This document shows, piece by piece, positions 38,191 through 47,689 of a DNA stretch of 64,000 bases. The notes beneath the pieces are model-generated. The model made no database searches. It saw only the letters and a program-made list of their open reading frames with translations, and was not told where the DNA came from. A program made the position numbers and the translations under genes. Location: assembly GCA_026225115.1 (NCBI GenBank), contig JAMFSE010000082.1:1-64000 (forward strand), written 5' to 3'. The DNA comes from Rhodovastum atsumiense (lineage in GTDB: Bacteria > Pseudomonadota > Alphaproteobacteria > Acetobacterales > Acetobacteraceae). The first letter of the stretch is position 1; every line of letters begins with the position of its first letter.

Positions 38191-38266
38191 TGGCGTCCCG
38201 TAGGGGATTCGAACCCCTGTTACCGCCGTGAGAGGGCAGCGTCCTAGGCCTCTAGACGAACGGGAC
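38191..38266 (-). tRNA. tRNA-Glu (anticodon CTC)
   Basis: The 76 bases fold as a full cloverleaf on the minus strand. The acceptor arms GTCCCG and CGGGAC pair at 38261-38266 and 38195-38200. The anticodon loop CTCTCAC sits between CTGCC and GGCGG, with CTC as anticodon. The T-loop GGTTCGAATCC is canonical and the CCA end is encoded (38191-38193). It reads GAG codons. Confidence 0.95.
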
Positions 38267-38316
38267 AAAGGCGGTCGGGTGCTAACCCGGCTGACCCGTC
38301 AGGTCAAGCTGGATAC

Positions 38317-40128
38317 TCAGCATGCTGCCCCGTCGGCCACGAAAAACCCGGTGGAAATCCGTCCGTTCCAGCTTTCCGCGCGCAAATACCCCGCCAGATG
38401 CAATGGCGCGCCGCCGACCCGCGATAGCGCATCCGCAAGCCCGCCCTGCCCGGCGCGGAACAGCAAAGCCTTGATCCGCGCGCCGCTTTCGGCCTCCACC
38501 ATGGCCCGGATTGTGGCGCCGTCCTTGCCGATGCGGTCGGTCTTCACCACCCGCGCCCGCGGCAACACGAATAGCGGCTCTTCATTTCCCATTCCGAAAG
38601 GCCCAAGCCGTGCCACCATCTGCGCCAAGGCGGCGTCCGCGCTGCCTAAGCCCAGCATGCCCTCCAGCATTAAATCCGCGGCATCCGGTAACGCAGTTGC
38701 CGCGGCCAGCCGTTCGTTCAGCAAAGCATGGAAACCATCCAGGCCTGCCGCCGGCAAGGAAAATCCGGCCGCCATCGCGTGTCCGCCTCCGGTCAGCAAC
38801 AGGCCGGATTGGCGCGCCGCAATCACCGTGGCGCCGAGATCCAGCCCGGCCACAGAACGCCCGGAGCCCTTTACCAACCCGTCCGTGATGCCGCCCACCA
38901 AAGCCGGCCGGTTGAACTTCTCCTTAAGCCTGCCGGCCACAATCCCGACCACACCCGGGTGCCAACCGTCGCGCGCCACCAGAATAACCGCATTCCCTGC
39001 ATCTACCTGCAGGGCCGCCTGCGCCATGGCATCATCGAGCATGCCCGCCTCGACGTCCTGGCGTTGCCGGTTTACCGAATCCAGCACCGCCGCCAGGCGC
39101 CTGGCCTCATCCACATCCTCGGCCAGCAGCAGCCGCAACCCCATATCGGCCTCTGCAATCCGGCCGGAGGCGTTAATCCGCGGCCCCAGCGCGAACCCGC
39201 AGTTCATTGCGGTCGGGGCTTCACTCAGCGCCGCAACGTCCAGCAGCGCCGCAATCCCCGGGCGGGCCCGCTTTGCCATCACCCGCAGCCCCTGCGTGAC
39301 CAAAGCGCGGTTCAGCCCGGTCAGCGGCATCACGTCGCAAATCGTCGCCAGCGCCACCAGGTCCAGCGTTTCCAGCAAATCCGGCGCGCTTCGCCCGGCA
39401 ACAAAATAATTCCGCGCCCGCAGCACCCGCAGCAACGCCACGCAGACCAGAAACGCTACTGCCGTCGCGCAAATTCCGGTCAATCCCGAGCTGCAATCCA
39501 GCCGGTTCGGATTAACCGTGGCGGCAATTCTCGGCGGCGTCCCATCGGATTTATGATGATCGAACACCAGAATATCGGCCATGTTATGCAATGGCGCGAA
39601 GGCATCGTGCCCGGTAGTGCCGCAATCGACGCAGATCAGCACACTTGCCCCGCGCTCGGCCATGCTCCGCATCGCTTCGCTGTTCGGCCCATAGCCTTCC
39701 AGGATCCGGTCCGGCACGTGATGCAGAACCTTGCAGCCCAGCCCACGCAAAACCGTCACCATCAAGGCTGCGCTGCAGGCCCCATCCACATCGTAATCAC
39801 CAAACACACCGATACATTCACCGGCTTCCACCGCCGCCGCCAGCCGCTCCGCCGCTGCATCCATATCCACAATGCAGGAGGGGTCCGGCAGCAGCGCCCG
39901 CAGCGTCGGGTCCAGAAAATCCGCCGCCTGTTCCATCGTCACATTGCGTGCCGCCAACATGCGCCCGATCAACTCCGGCACTGCCAATTTTTCGGCCAGG
40001 CCAAGACCCAGCCGTTCCTCCGCTGCACGCCAAACCCAGCGCCTTCCGGTCAGGCTTTTCTCAATGCCCAGAACCGTCAAAACGCCGCCGCCCGCACCGC
40101 CGCCGGCCGCATCTAGTCCGGCGACCAT
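38317..40128 (-). CDS. recJ: Single-stranded-DNA-specific exonuclease RecJ
   Basis: 603 residues. DHH phosphoesterase motifs: GDYDVDGA (110-117), DCGTTG (168-173), FDHHKSDG (189-196). These are followed by the DHHA1 signature GGGHAMAAGF at about 430 and a C-terminal OB-like part. It degrades single-stranded DNA 5' to 3' in recombination and repair. The ATG at 40128 overlaps glpX by 16 bp and has no clear ribosome-binding site. A TTG about 17 codons inside (TVLGIEKSLTGRRW) is an alternative start. Last of the hom-glpX-recJ run. Confidence 0.95.
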   Translation of the reverse strand: MVAGLDAAGGGAGGGVLTVLGIEKSLTGRRWVWRAAEERLGLGLAEKLAVPELIGRMLAARNVTMEQAADFLDPTLRALLPDPSCIVDMDAAAERLAAAVEAGECIGVFGDYDVDGACSAALMVTVLRGLGCKVLHHVPDRILEGYGPNSEAMRSMAERGASVLICVDCGTTGHDAFAPLHNMADILVFDHHKSDGTPPRIAATVNPNRLDCSSGLTGICATAVAFLVCVALLRVLRARNYFVAGRSAPDLLETLDLVALATICDVMPLTGLNRALVTQGLRVMAKRARPGIAALLDVAALSEAPTAMNCGFALGPRINASGRIAEADMGLRLLLAEDVDEARRLAAVLDSVNRQRQDVEAGMLDDAMAQAALQVDAGNAVILVARDGWHPGVVGIVAGRLKEKFNRPALVGGITDGLVKGSGRSVAGLDLGATVIAARQSGLLLTGGGHAMAAGFSLPAAGLDGFHALLNERLAAATALPDAADLMLEGMLGLGSADAALAQMVARLGPFGMGNEEPLFVLPRARVVKTDRIGKDGATIRAMVEAESGARIKALLFRAGQGGLADALSRVGGAPLHLAGYLRAESWNGRISTGFFVADGAAC

Positions 40129-41099
40129 GTCTTGGTGATGAAATTATGCCGCGCCTCAACATAACGCACGGTGCCGGACTTGCTGCGCATCACGATCGAA
40201 TGCGTCACAGCGCCCGTAGCGTGCCGCAGCACGCCGCGCAGCATCGGCCCGCCGGTCACGCCAGTGGCGGCAAACATCACATCGCCCTTGGCCATTTCCG
40301 TTATCGTATAAATCCGGTTGGGATCGGTAATGCCCATCGTCCGTGCGCGTTCAATCTGCGAGTCATCCTCAAACAGCAGCCGCCCCTGCATCTGCCCGCC
40401 AATGCAGCGCAACGCCGCCGCCGAAAGTATCCCCTCCGGCGCGCCGCCGGAGCCCATATAAATATCGATGCCGGTTTCCGGTTGAGAGACCGCATTCACC
40501 CCCGCCACATCGCCATCGCCAATCAGCGTAATGCGAGCGCCGGCTTCCCGGCATTTGGCGATCAGCTCGGCATGCCGTTCGCGATCCAGCATGCAAACCA
40601 TGATCTCAGAAATGTCGATCTTCTTGGCCAGCGCAAGGTTCTTCAAATTCTCCGCAACCGACGCATCCAGCGAAACCACGCCTTCCGGCAAGCCACCGCC
40701 CACCGCCAATTTGTCCATGTAAATATCCGGCGCGTGCAGAAAATTTCCCTTCTCCGCCAGTGCCACCGTTGTGATCGAGTTCTGCCCGCCTTTGGCGGTA
40801 ATGGAAGTGCCTTCCAGCGGGTCCACCGCGATATCCATCGCCGGACCTCCCATGCCCACTTTCTCGCCGATATACAGCATCGGCGCCTCATCCATCTCGC
40901 CTTCGCCGATCACCACCGTGCCGTCGATAGCTACCGTATCGAAGGCCTTGCGCATCGCCTCAACGGCGGCGCCATCTGCCTCGTTCTTCTTGCCCCGCCC
41001 GATCCAGCGCGATGCCGCCAGTGCCGCCGCCTCCGTCACCCGAACCAATTCCAGTGCAAGGTTGCGATCCGAAACGTCTTCCAGGTTGCGTATACTCAT
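40113..41099 (-). CDS. glpX: Class II fructose-1,6-bisphosphatase
   Basis: 328 residues from ATG 41099 (MSIRNLEDVSDRNLALELVR) with GGAG 9 bases upstream; an ATG six codons earlier is less well placed. Metal and catalytic motifs GEGEMDEAPML (65-75) and DPLEGT (93-98) are intact, as is GSGGAPEGILSAAALRCIGG for phosphate binding. It removes the C1 phosphate of fructose-1,6-bisphosphate in gluconeogenesis. The hom stop is 18 bp upstream. Confidence 0.96.
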   Translation of the reverse strand: MSIRNLEDVSDRNLALELVRVTEAAALAASRWIGRGKKNEADGAAVEAMRKAFDTVAIDGTVVIGEGEMDEAPMLYIGEKVGMGGPAMDIAVDPLEGTSITAKGGQNSITTVALAEKGNFLHAPDIYMDKLAVGGGLPEGVVSLDASVAENLKNLALAKKIDISEIMVCMLDRERHAELIAKCREAGARITLIGDGDVAGVNAVSQPETGIDIYMGSGGAPEGILSAAALRCIGGQMQGRLLFEDDSQIERARTMGITDPNRIYTITEMAKGDVMFAATGVTGGPMLRGVLRHATGAVTHSIVMRSKSGTVRYVEARHNFITKTWSPD

Positions 41100-41117
41100 T
41101 CGGCTGGGCTCCTTCAT

Positions 41118-42407
41118 TCAGCTGGGTTCAATACGGATCAACGCGGGCGTCTCCAGAACGGCCTCAAGCATGGCGATTCTGGCAATGGCTTTCTCAATCG
41201 CGGCCTCATTGGTCTCATGCGTCACCAGCACAATCGGCACTGCCTCGCCCGGCTTGCGCCCATGCTGCAACATCGATTCCAGCGACACGCCGTGATCACG
41301 CAAAATCGCCGTCACATCGGCGAGAACGCCTGGCTGGTCCACCACCATCAACCGCAGAAAATACGCGCCATGATGCTGGGAAATCGGCACCGCCGGGCTC
41401 GCGGACAGCAGCCCGCCCGCCGCCCCCCAAACCGGAATGTTCGAGCCCCGCGCAATATCAATCAAATCCGCCACCACCGCGGAAGCGGTCGGCCCGGCAC
41501 CGGCGCCGCGCCCCTGCAAGAATACCTGGCCGACAAAATCGCCCTGCGCCAGCACCGCATTGAACACGCCATCCACCGATGCCAGCAACGCGGCCTTGGG
41601 CACCATCGCCGGATGCACCCGCATCTCCACGCCTGCTTCGGCCTCCTGCGCAATGCCCAGCAGCTTTATCCGGTAGCCCAGTTCTTCCGCGAAGCTGATA
41701 TCCAGCGCATTGATCCGCCGGATGCCCTCAACGTGAACGGCCTCGAAATCGACCTTCCGCCCGAACACCAGAGCCGCGAGAATCGCCAGCTTATGCGCGG
41801 CATCCACCCCGTCGACATCGAACGACGGATCGGCCTCGGCATATCCCAGCGCCTGCGCATCCGCCAGCACCTCTGCAAAATCCTTACCCTCAACCCGCAT
41901 CACGGTGAGGATGTAGTTGCAGGTGCCGTTCAAAATCCCCGCCACCCGCGAAATCCGGTTGCCGGCAAGCCCCTCGCGCAACGCCTTGATGACCGGAATC
42001 CCACCCGCGACCGCAGCCTCGAACCCCAGAACCACGCCGCTTTCCTCGGCCGCCTGCGCGAGAGCCGTGCCATGGATCGCCAACAGCGCCTTATTCGCCG
42101 TCACCACAGGCTTGCCGGCGGCAATGCTCAGCTCCACCAGCGACTTCGCCAGCCCCTCAGCGCCGCCGATCAGCTCCACCACCACGTCAACATCCGCATC
42201 GCTTGCCAGCGCCCGGGCATCATCATGCCAACGCAGCCCCGCCAACGACACGCCGCGATCCAACCCGCGATCCCGCGCTGATACCGCCGTCACCAGAACC
42301 GGCATCCCGGCCCGCATGGCAATCAACTCGGCATTATCCTGCAACAGTCTAACGACCCCGGCGCCCACGGTTCCAAGGCCAGCAATGCCCACGCGTAAGG
42401 AAGTCAC
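41118..42407 (-). CDS. hom: Homoserine dehydrogenase
   Basis: 429 residues. NAD(P) loop GIAGLGTVGAGVV at the start; catalytic region GILNGTCNYILTVM, then FAEVLADAQALGYAEADPSF and DVDGVDAAHKLAIL. The C-terminal ACT domain (about 350-429) with FLRLMVVDQPGVLADVTAIL indicates allosteric feedback, normally by threonine. It reduces aspartate semialdehyde to homoserine. It lies downstream of an AlaC-type aminotransferase, with the hairpin repeat filling the whole gap. Confidence 0.97.
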   Translation of the reverse strand: MTSLRVGIAGLGTVGAGVVRLLQDNAELIAMRAGMPVLVTAVSARDRGLDRGVSLAGLRWHDDARALASDADVDVVVELIGGAEGLAKSLVELSIAAGKPVVTANKALLAIHGTALAQAAEESGVVLGFEAAVAGGIPVIKALREGLAGNRISRVAGILNGTCNYILTVMRVEGKDFAEVLADAQALGYAEADPSFDVDGVDAAHKLAILAALVFGRKVDFEAVHVEGIRRINALDISFAEELGYRIKLLGIAQEAEAGVEMRVHPAMVPKAALLASVDGVFNAVLAQGDFVGQVFLQGRGAGAGPTASAVVADLIDIARGSNIPVWGAAGGLLSASPAVPISQHHGAYFLRLMVVDQPGVLADVTAILRDHGVSLESMLQHGRKPGEAVPIVLVTHETNEAAIEKAIARIAMLEAVLETPALIRIEPS

Positions 42408-42408
42408 A

Positions 42409-42545
42409 GGAGTTCTTTTTTGAAAAAAAGAACCAAAAAACTTCTGTTACTCTGGAGCATGGGCTGTGTCGGCCCCAACGCCCCAAGCCCAGCATAAAAA
42501 AAGTCTTTTTGGTTCTTTTTCTTCAGAAAAAGAACTTCTTCCTCC
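42409..42545 (-). repeat. Two-hairpin intergenic repeat, copy B (inverted relative to copy A)
   Basis: Occupies the gap between the aminotransferase stop and hom start. On the minus strand, a hairpin (42512-42535; GTTCTTTTTCT, 2-nt loop) comes first. Then come CAAAAAGACTTTTTTTATG, a GGGCTTGGGG block, and a second hairpin at 42412-42433 (GTTCTTTTTT paired with AAAAAAGAAC). The order of modules matches 165-306. The outermost stem bases differ but still pair, indicating that structure is kept. May end aminotransferase transcription. Confidence 0.75.
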
Positions 42546-42546
42546 C

Positions 42547-43764
42547 TCATATCTCCGCCGCCACCGGCTCATCCACCGGGCCGCCGTTATCGGCTTGCAG
42601 GAAGCCTTTGATATTGCGAATGGCCTGGCGCAGACGGTGGTTGTTTTCAACGAATGCGATCCGCACATGGCCGTCGCCATGTTCGCCGAAGCCAATGCCG
42701 GGGGCTACGGCCACTTTCGCTTTTGCCAACAGCAGCTTGGAGAATTCGATACTGCCGAGATGCGCGTAGCGTTCGGGGATCGGTGCCCAGGCGAACATCG
42801 AACCTTCCGGCATCGGCATATCCCACCCCGCCGCCGCCAGGCCGTTCACCATCAGGTCCCGGCGTTCCTTATACAGCGCCCGCATTTCCGCCACGCAGTC
42901 CTGCGGACCATTCAGCGCCGCTGTCGCCGCGACCTGGATCGGCGTGAATGCACCGTAATCCAGATAGGATTTCATCCGCGTCAACGCCGAGATCAGCCGC
43001 GGATTTCCCGCCGCAAATCCCATCCGCCAGCCCGGCATGGAATAGGTTTTCGACATTGAGGTGAATTCGACCGTGATATCCTTGGCCCCCGGCACCTGCA
43101 GTACCGATGGCGGCGGTTTGTCACCGAAATAAATCTCGGCGTAGGCGAGGTCGGAGATGATGAACAAATCGTTCTTCTTGGCCAGCGCCACTAGCTCGTA
43201 GTAAAAATCCAGATCCGCCATATAGGCGGTCGGGTTGGACGGAAAATTCACGATCAGCGCGGTCGGTTTGGGCACCGAATGGCGCACAGCCCGCTCGATC
43301 GCCCGCAGCATATTGTCGCCCGGCATTGCCGGGATCGAGCGTACCGAGGCGCCGGCGATGATGAACCCGAACTGATGGATGGGATAGGACGGGTCCGGCA
43401 CCAGAATCGTATCGCCGGGGCTGGTAATGGCGGTGGCCAGGTTCGCCAGCCCTTCTTTCGACCCCAAGGTCGCAATCACCTCGGTTTCCGGGTCGAGCTT
43501 CACGTCAAACCGGCGCGCATAATACCCCGCCAGCGCGCGGCGCAGCCCGGGGATCCCCTTGCTGGTGGAATACCGGTGGCTGCGCGGGTCCTGCACGGTC
43601 TCCACCAGTTTCGCCACGATGTGCGGCGGCGTCGGGCTATCCGGGTTTCCCATTCCCAGATCGATAATATCCTCGGCGGCGGCCCGGGCTTTTGCTTTGG
43701 CGCTATTGACCTCGGCAAAAACATAGGGCGGCAACCGGCGGATACGGTGAAATTCTTCAGACAT
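42547..43764 (-). CDS. Class I/II aminotransferase, AlaC / LL-DAP-aminotransferase-like
   Basis: 405 residues from ATG 43764 (MSEEFHRIRRLPPYVFAEVN), the usual start for this subgroup; 12 extra residues would be added from 43800. PLP-binding: NFPSNPTA (173-180), SDLAY (204-208, Asp205) and Lys239 in SMSKTYSMPGWRMG. It transfers amino groups, probably making alanine or acting on related 2-oxo acids. Often annotated as LL-diaminopimelate aminotransferase in alphaproteobacteria, upstream of hom as here. The exact substrate is not proven. Confidence 0.9.
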   Translation of the reverse strand: MSEEFHRIRRLPPYVFAEVNSAKAKARAAAEDIIDLGMGNPDSPTPPHIVAKLVETVQDPRSHRYSTSKGIPGLRRALAGYYARRFDVKLDPETEVIATLGSKEGLANLATAITSPGDTILVPDPSYPIHQFGFIIAGASVRSIPAMPGDNMLRAIERAVRHSVPKPTALIVNFPSNPTAYMADLDFYYELVALAKKNDLFIISDLAYAEIYFGDKPPPSVLQVPGAKDITVEFTSMSKTYSMPGWRMGFAAGNPRLISALTRMKSYLDYGAFTPIQVAATAALNGPQDCVAEMRALYKERRDLMVNGLAAAGWDMPMPEGSMFAWAPIPERYAHLGSIEFSKLLLAKAKVAVAPGIGFGEHGDGHVRIAFVENNHRLRQAIRNIKGFLQADNGGPVDEPVAAEI

Positions 43765-43839
43765 GGGAAACTTCTTGCACCTCAAAACAGCTTGAAACAC
43801 GGATGGGCGTGATGCCCCCGTTCGGACTGATGTCCCGGA

Positions 43840-44616
43840 TTAATAAACCAGTTGCGCAAAGCCGCCAGACCCGGCGGCCGACGCGACTAGCGTAATTTTT
43901 GCGGGCGGCACGCCGGCGGCGGTCAACGCATCGGCAATCCGCCGCGCCCGGTGCAGCGCCAGGGTAAGCGCTGCCGCGTCCGGCGCCGGGTTTACGGCGA
44001 TATCCTGCCCGCCGAAGCCGGCAACCCTGATCTTCGCCGATCCCCGGGCCTTGGCCAAAGCCGTCAAAGCGGTTTGCGCCTGGGCGTTCAAAAGTGCGGA
44101 TTTCGGCTGGAACGCCAGCAAAATCGGCGGCCCATCCGGCCGCACGGGCGCCGCCGGGGCAGGGGGCGGGGCGGGCTCAACGGGTGCCGAGTCCGGCAGG
44201 CCCGCCAGATTTATCCCCGGCACATCCGGCAGCGGCGGCGCTGAAGCCGGCAATGTCAGCCCGGCCAATGCCCCCGGGGATGCCGGTGCCGGCGCGCGCG
44301 TCGGTTCCGCCGGTGCTGTCCGGGCCGCATGCAACTGCGCGCTTACCGCCTGCTTCTCGGTCGCCGTCAGTGCGGCCGGCTTTGCCGGCACAGATGCGAG
44401 ATTTGGGTAAGGCTGATCCGACCCGGGGATCGGTTGCCGCAGGCTGGCAATATCGCCACCTTCGGCTTCATGGTATAGACGTACAGGACTTGCGCAGCCG
44501 GTCATGCTTAAGGCAGTAGCTGAAATCAATAAAAGCACCCGCCCGCCAGGCCCGATTTGGCGCGGCAAACGGGGGCCTACGGAACGCGTCTCACGTAAAT
44601 TTGTCACTTCTGCCAT
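43840..44616 (-). CDS. OmpA-like lipoprotein
   Basis: 258 residues from ATG 44616. A hydrophobic segment VLLLISATALSMTGC ends in a lipobox-like MTGC with Cys41; the n-region before it is long and basic, so the mature start may be further in. A Pro/Ala-rich linker (about 100-160) leads to a C-terminal region (LAFQPKSALLNAQAQTALTA, LALHRARRIADALTAAGVPP) that resembles an OmpA-type peptidoglycan-associating domain. Likely anchored to the outer membrane. Divergent from phaC with 72 bp between starts. Confidence 0.75.
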   Translation of the reverse strand: MAEVTNLRETRSVGPRLPRQIGPGGRVLLLISATALSMTGCASPVRLYHEAEGGDIASLRQPIPGSDQPYPNLASVPAKPAALTATEKQAVSAQLHAARTAPAEPTRAPAPASPGALAGLTLPASAPPLPDVPGINLAGLPDSAPVEPAPPPAPAAPVRPDGPPILLAFQPKSALLNAQAQTALTALAKARGSAKIRVAGFGGQDIAVNPAPDAAALTLALHRARRIADALTAAGVPPAKITLVASAAGSGGFAQLVY

Positions 44617-44688
44617 TTTCAATAAAAAAGCCTCGGCCCCGCAATACCCGACCCTGTTTGCCTGAGATTTGCGGAGACGGAAAGGATC

Positions 44689-46536
44689 ATGATGACAACG
44701 CCCACCCGCCCGGAGAAACCAGCGTCCAACCCAGCCGGACAAACTCTAGCTGGCGGTGTGCCGTCGCGCGATTTCAAGCTGCCCGATCCTGCCCAGCTCG
44801 CCGTATCGATGTCGGATGTGGCCGGCCGTTCGCAGCGGCTGGTGAATGACTGGCTGAAGCGGCAAGCCAAGGAGGGCTTGGCGCTCGACCCCCTGAATGT
44901 CGGCGGCGCTTTTCTGGAGATGACCGCCAGACTGATGGCCAACCCGGCCCAGCTGGTGCAGGCGCAGCTGGGCTACTGGCAGGATTATCTGACGCTCTGG
45001 CAAAACACCACGCGCCGCATGATGGGTATTGAGACCAATCCGGTCATCGAAAGCGACCCGCGCGACAAGCGCTTCAAGGACGCCGCCTGGAACCAGCACG
45101 AGGTCTTCGACTTCATCAAGCAGTCGTACCTGCTCTCCGCCCGCTACATCAACGACGTCGTAAGCAAGGTGGACGGCTTGGCCCCAAAGACCAGCCAGAA
45201 GATCGATTTCTACTCGCGCCAGTTCGTCAACGCGCTCAGCCCCTCCAACTTCCTGCTCACCAACCCTGAGGTTCTGCGCAAAACCGCGGAGACCGGCGGC
45301 GAAAACCTGATCCGCGGCCTGAACCATTTGTTGTCGGATCTGGAGCGCGGCCGCGGCCATCTGCGGATAAAAATGACCGATACGGACGCCTTCCGAGTAG
45401 GTGAAAACATTGCCGCCACCGCCGGCCAGGTGATTTTCCAGAACGATCTGATCCAGCTCATTCAATACGCGCCATTGACTGAAACGGTCTACACGCGCCC
45501 GATCGTTATTTTTCCACCCTGGATCAATAAATTCTATATCCTCGACCTGCGCCCCAAAAACAGCCTGGTCCGCTATCTGGTCGCCCAGGGTCACACCGTC
45601 TTTATGGTCAGCTGGGTCAACCCGGACGCCCGGCTCGCCGACAAGGATTTCGATGATTACATGGTGGAGGGCGTGCTCGCCGCCCTTTCCGCCGTTGAAA
45701 AAGCCACCGGCCAGCGTGAGGTCAACGCGATCGGCTATTGTATCGGTGGCACGCTGCTTTCAGCCTCGCTCGCCTATATGAAACGCAAATCGGATGATCG
45801 TATCCGGACCGCGAGTTTTCTCGTCACTTTGACCGATTTCGAAGATGCCGGCGAGCTCGGTGTCTTCATCGATGAGGAACAGCTCAGCAGCCTGGAAGAA
45901 AAAATGCAGCGCCAGGGCTATCTCGAAGGCGTGCATATGGAGGCCAGCTTCAACATGCTGCGCGCCAGCGACCTGATCTGGAGCTTTGTCGTCAATAACT
46001 ATCTGCTGGGCAACGAACCGTTCCCCTTCGACCTGCTCTACTGGAATTCGGATTCCACCCGGATGCCGCAGAAAATGCATTCGTTCTATCTTCGCAACAT
46101 GTACCAGAATAATCTGCTCGCCAAGCCGGGCGGTCTTTGCATGAAAGGTGTGGCGATCGACCTCGCCGACATCGATATTCCGGTCTATTTCCTCTCCTGC
46201 CGCGAGGACCATATCGCCCCCTGGAAGAGCACCTACCAAGGGGCCAGGCGGTTCGGCGGCGACGTTCGCTTCGTTCTGGCCGCCTCCGGCCACGTTGCCG
46301 GCGTCGTCAACCCGCCCGAGGGCGGAAAATACAACCACTTCATCAACAAAAACCTTCCGGAAAGCCCCGCCGAGTGGCTGGAGGAAGCCACGGAAGTCGC
46401 CGGTTCCTGGTGGCCGGACTGGCACCGCTGGGCCACCGGCTTTGATAAAAGCCAGGTACCGGCCCGCGTGCCGGGCAAGGGAAAACTGAAAGCCATCGAG
46501 GCGGCGCCCGGATCTTACGTTGCCGTCACGGTTTGA
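44689..46536 (+). CDS. phaC: Class I poly(3-hydroxyalkanoate) synthase
   Basis: 615 residues, typical class I length. The lipase-like box GYCIGG carries nucleophile Cys351; Asp507 in CREDHIAPW and His535 in SGHVAGVVNPP complete the triad. GMETNP-like early segments and WNSDSTRMP are usual. It polymerises 3-hydroxyacyl-CoA into storage granules. GGAAAGG is well placed before tandem ATGs. phaA, phaB and phasins are not adjacent, although a thiolase lies at 27.4 kb. Confidence 0.96.
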   Translation: MMTTPTRPEKPASNPAGQTLAGGVPSRDFKLPDPAQLAVSMSDVAGRSQRLVNDWLKRQAKEGLALDPLNVGGAFLEMTARLMANPAQLVQAQLGYWQDYLTLWQNTTRRMMGIETNPVIESDPRDKRFKDAAWNQHEVFDFIKQSYLLSARYINDVVSKVDGLAPKTSQKIDFYSRQFVNALSPSNFLLTNPEVLRKTAETGGENLIRGLNHLLSDLERGRGHLRIKMTDTDAFRVGENIAATAGQVIFQNDLIQLIQYAPLTETVYTRPIVIFPPWINKFYILDLRPKNSLVRYLVAQGHTVFMVSWVNPDARLADKDFDDYMVEGVLAALSAVEKATGQREVNAIGYCIGGTLLSASLAYMKRKSDDRIRTASFLVTLTDFEDAGELGVFIDEEQLSSLEEKMQRQGYLEGVHMEASFNMLRASDLIWSFVVNNYLLGNEPFPFDLLYWNSDSTRMPQKMHSFYLRNMYQNNLLAKPGGLCMKGVAIDLADIDIPVYFLSCREDHIAPWKSTYQGARRFGGDVRFVLAASGHVAGVVNPPEGGKYNHFINKNLPESPAEWLEEATEVAGSWWPDWHRWATGFDKSQVPARVPGKGKLKAIEAAPGSYVAVTV

Positions 46537-46630
46537 TCCCGCGCCGGGTTTACCCTTGCCGACATAATGTTGTAATACCCCGCCGCGCCCGCGCATTCGA
46601 CGTATTGATAACAGCGCCCGGATTTTGAAT

Positions 46631-47689
46631 ATGCGTATCCTTCAGGTGATGGCGGGCAAAGGCAATGGCGGCGCTGAATTATACTCGACGGATGTGATGC
46701 TGAGCCTGCACCGGCACGGCGTCGATCAATGCGTGGCAATGCGCGCGGAGGCGCCGCGTTTTGTGGAACTGGCCGATGCCGGATTGCGTATGGCGGCAAT
46801 CCCGCAAAACCCCTTGCAAAGCATTTTCCGGCCGCTGCAGCGCGCCGCCATGGGCAGGCTGATCGCGCGGGAAAAACCCGATATTGTGCATTGCTGGATG
46901 CGCCGCGCCGCCAGCCTGGTCCCTGCCCATCCGGACGCTGCCGCCGGCCGCGCCGCCATCGGCTGGTTCGGAGATTACGAAGACATCCCGAATTTCGCCC
47001 GCTGCACTCATTTCGTCGGCTGCACGCAGGATCTCGTCCGGCACATGCAGGCCGGCGGCGTCGCACCGGCAAAAACCGCCTATATCCCGACCTTCCCCTC
47101 GGTCGATGATCTGCCGGCGCTCGATCGCGCAACGCTCGATACGCCGGCGGACGCAAAACTGCTGCTGACCTTGTCGCGCCTGCACCCAACCAAGGGCCTG
47201 GACACTTTGCTGCTGGCTTTGCGGAAACTGCCGGATTGCTGGTTGTGGATCGCCGGCGACGGGCCGATGCGCGGCGAGCTTGAAACTTTGGCGCGCGCGT
47301 CCGGTGTGCTCGACCGAGTGCGTTTCCTGGGCTGGCGCACCGACCGCGGCGCCTTGCTGCGCGCCGCCGACATCTGCCTGCTGCCCTCCAGCTACGAGCC
47401 GTTCGGCACCGTGATCCTCGACGCCTGGTCGACCCGTTGCGCCTTTATCGCTTGCGACAGCGCCGGCCCCCGCGCGCATTTGCATAACGGCGTAAACGGC
47501 ATGCTGGTCCCGGCCGACGATGCCCCGGCGCTCGCCGCCGCTATCCGCGCTGTCAACACCGATGTGGCGCTCAGAGACCGGATCGTCGCGAACGGTTTTG
47601 CCGATTATCAGGCGCATTTCACCTGCGAGGCGGTGACGCAGCAGTGGATCTCCTATTATCAGAGCCTGGTCGCCACGCATGCAAACTGA
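46631..47689 (+). CDS. Glycosyltransferase family 4
   Basis: 352 residues. N-terminal Rossmann domain MRILQVMAGKGNGGAELYST with the GGAE donor loop. The C-terminal half has LLLTLSRLHPTKGLDTLLLA, WLWIAGDGPMRGELE, and the nucleotide-sugar motif SSYEPFGTVILDAWS. Acts at the cytoplasmic membrane in LPS or polysaccharide assembly. Sugar not known. The stop overlaps the next gene by 11 bp. Start taken as ATG 46631; a TTG two codons earlier is possible. Confidence 0.9.
   Translation: MRILQVMAGKGNGGAELYSTDVMLSLHRHGVDQCVAMRAEAPRFVELADAGLRMAAIPQNPLQSIFRPLQRAAMGRLIAREKPDIVHCWMRRAASLVPAHPDAAAGRAAIGWFGDYEDIPNFARCTHFVGCTQDLVRHMQAGGVAPAKTAYIPTFPSVDDLPALDRATLDTPADAKLLLTLSRLHPTKGLDTLLLALRKLPDCWLWIAGDGPMRGELETLARASGVLDRVRFLGWRTDRGALLRAADICLLPSSYEPFGTVILDAWSTRCAFIACDSAGPRAHLHNGVNGMLVPADDAPALAAAIRAVNTDVALRDRIVANGFADYQAHFTCEAVTQQWISYYQSLVATHAN

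Noticed and set aside
38191-38266. tRNA-Glu as an integration site with a flanking repeat
   Set aside because: I could not find a second copy of the tRNA 3' end nor an integrase in the window.
39645-42281. 878-codon plus-strand open frame opposite recJ, glpX and hom
   Set aside because: It is the antisense shadow of three well-recognised enzymes in high-GC DNA; the translation is Arg/His/Pro-rich and low in domain-like pattern, and has no start context.
41118-42407. Riboswitch or leader for hom
   Set aside because: The upstream gap is fully accounted for by the two-hairpin repeat, and no known leader motif is visible.
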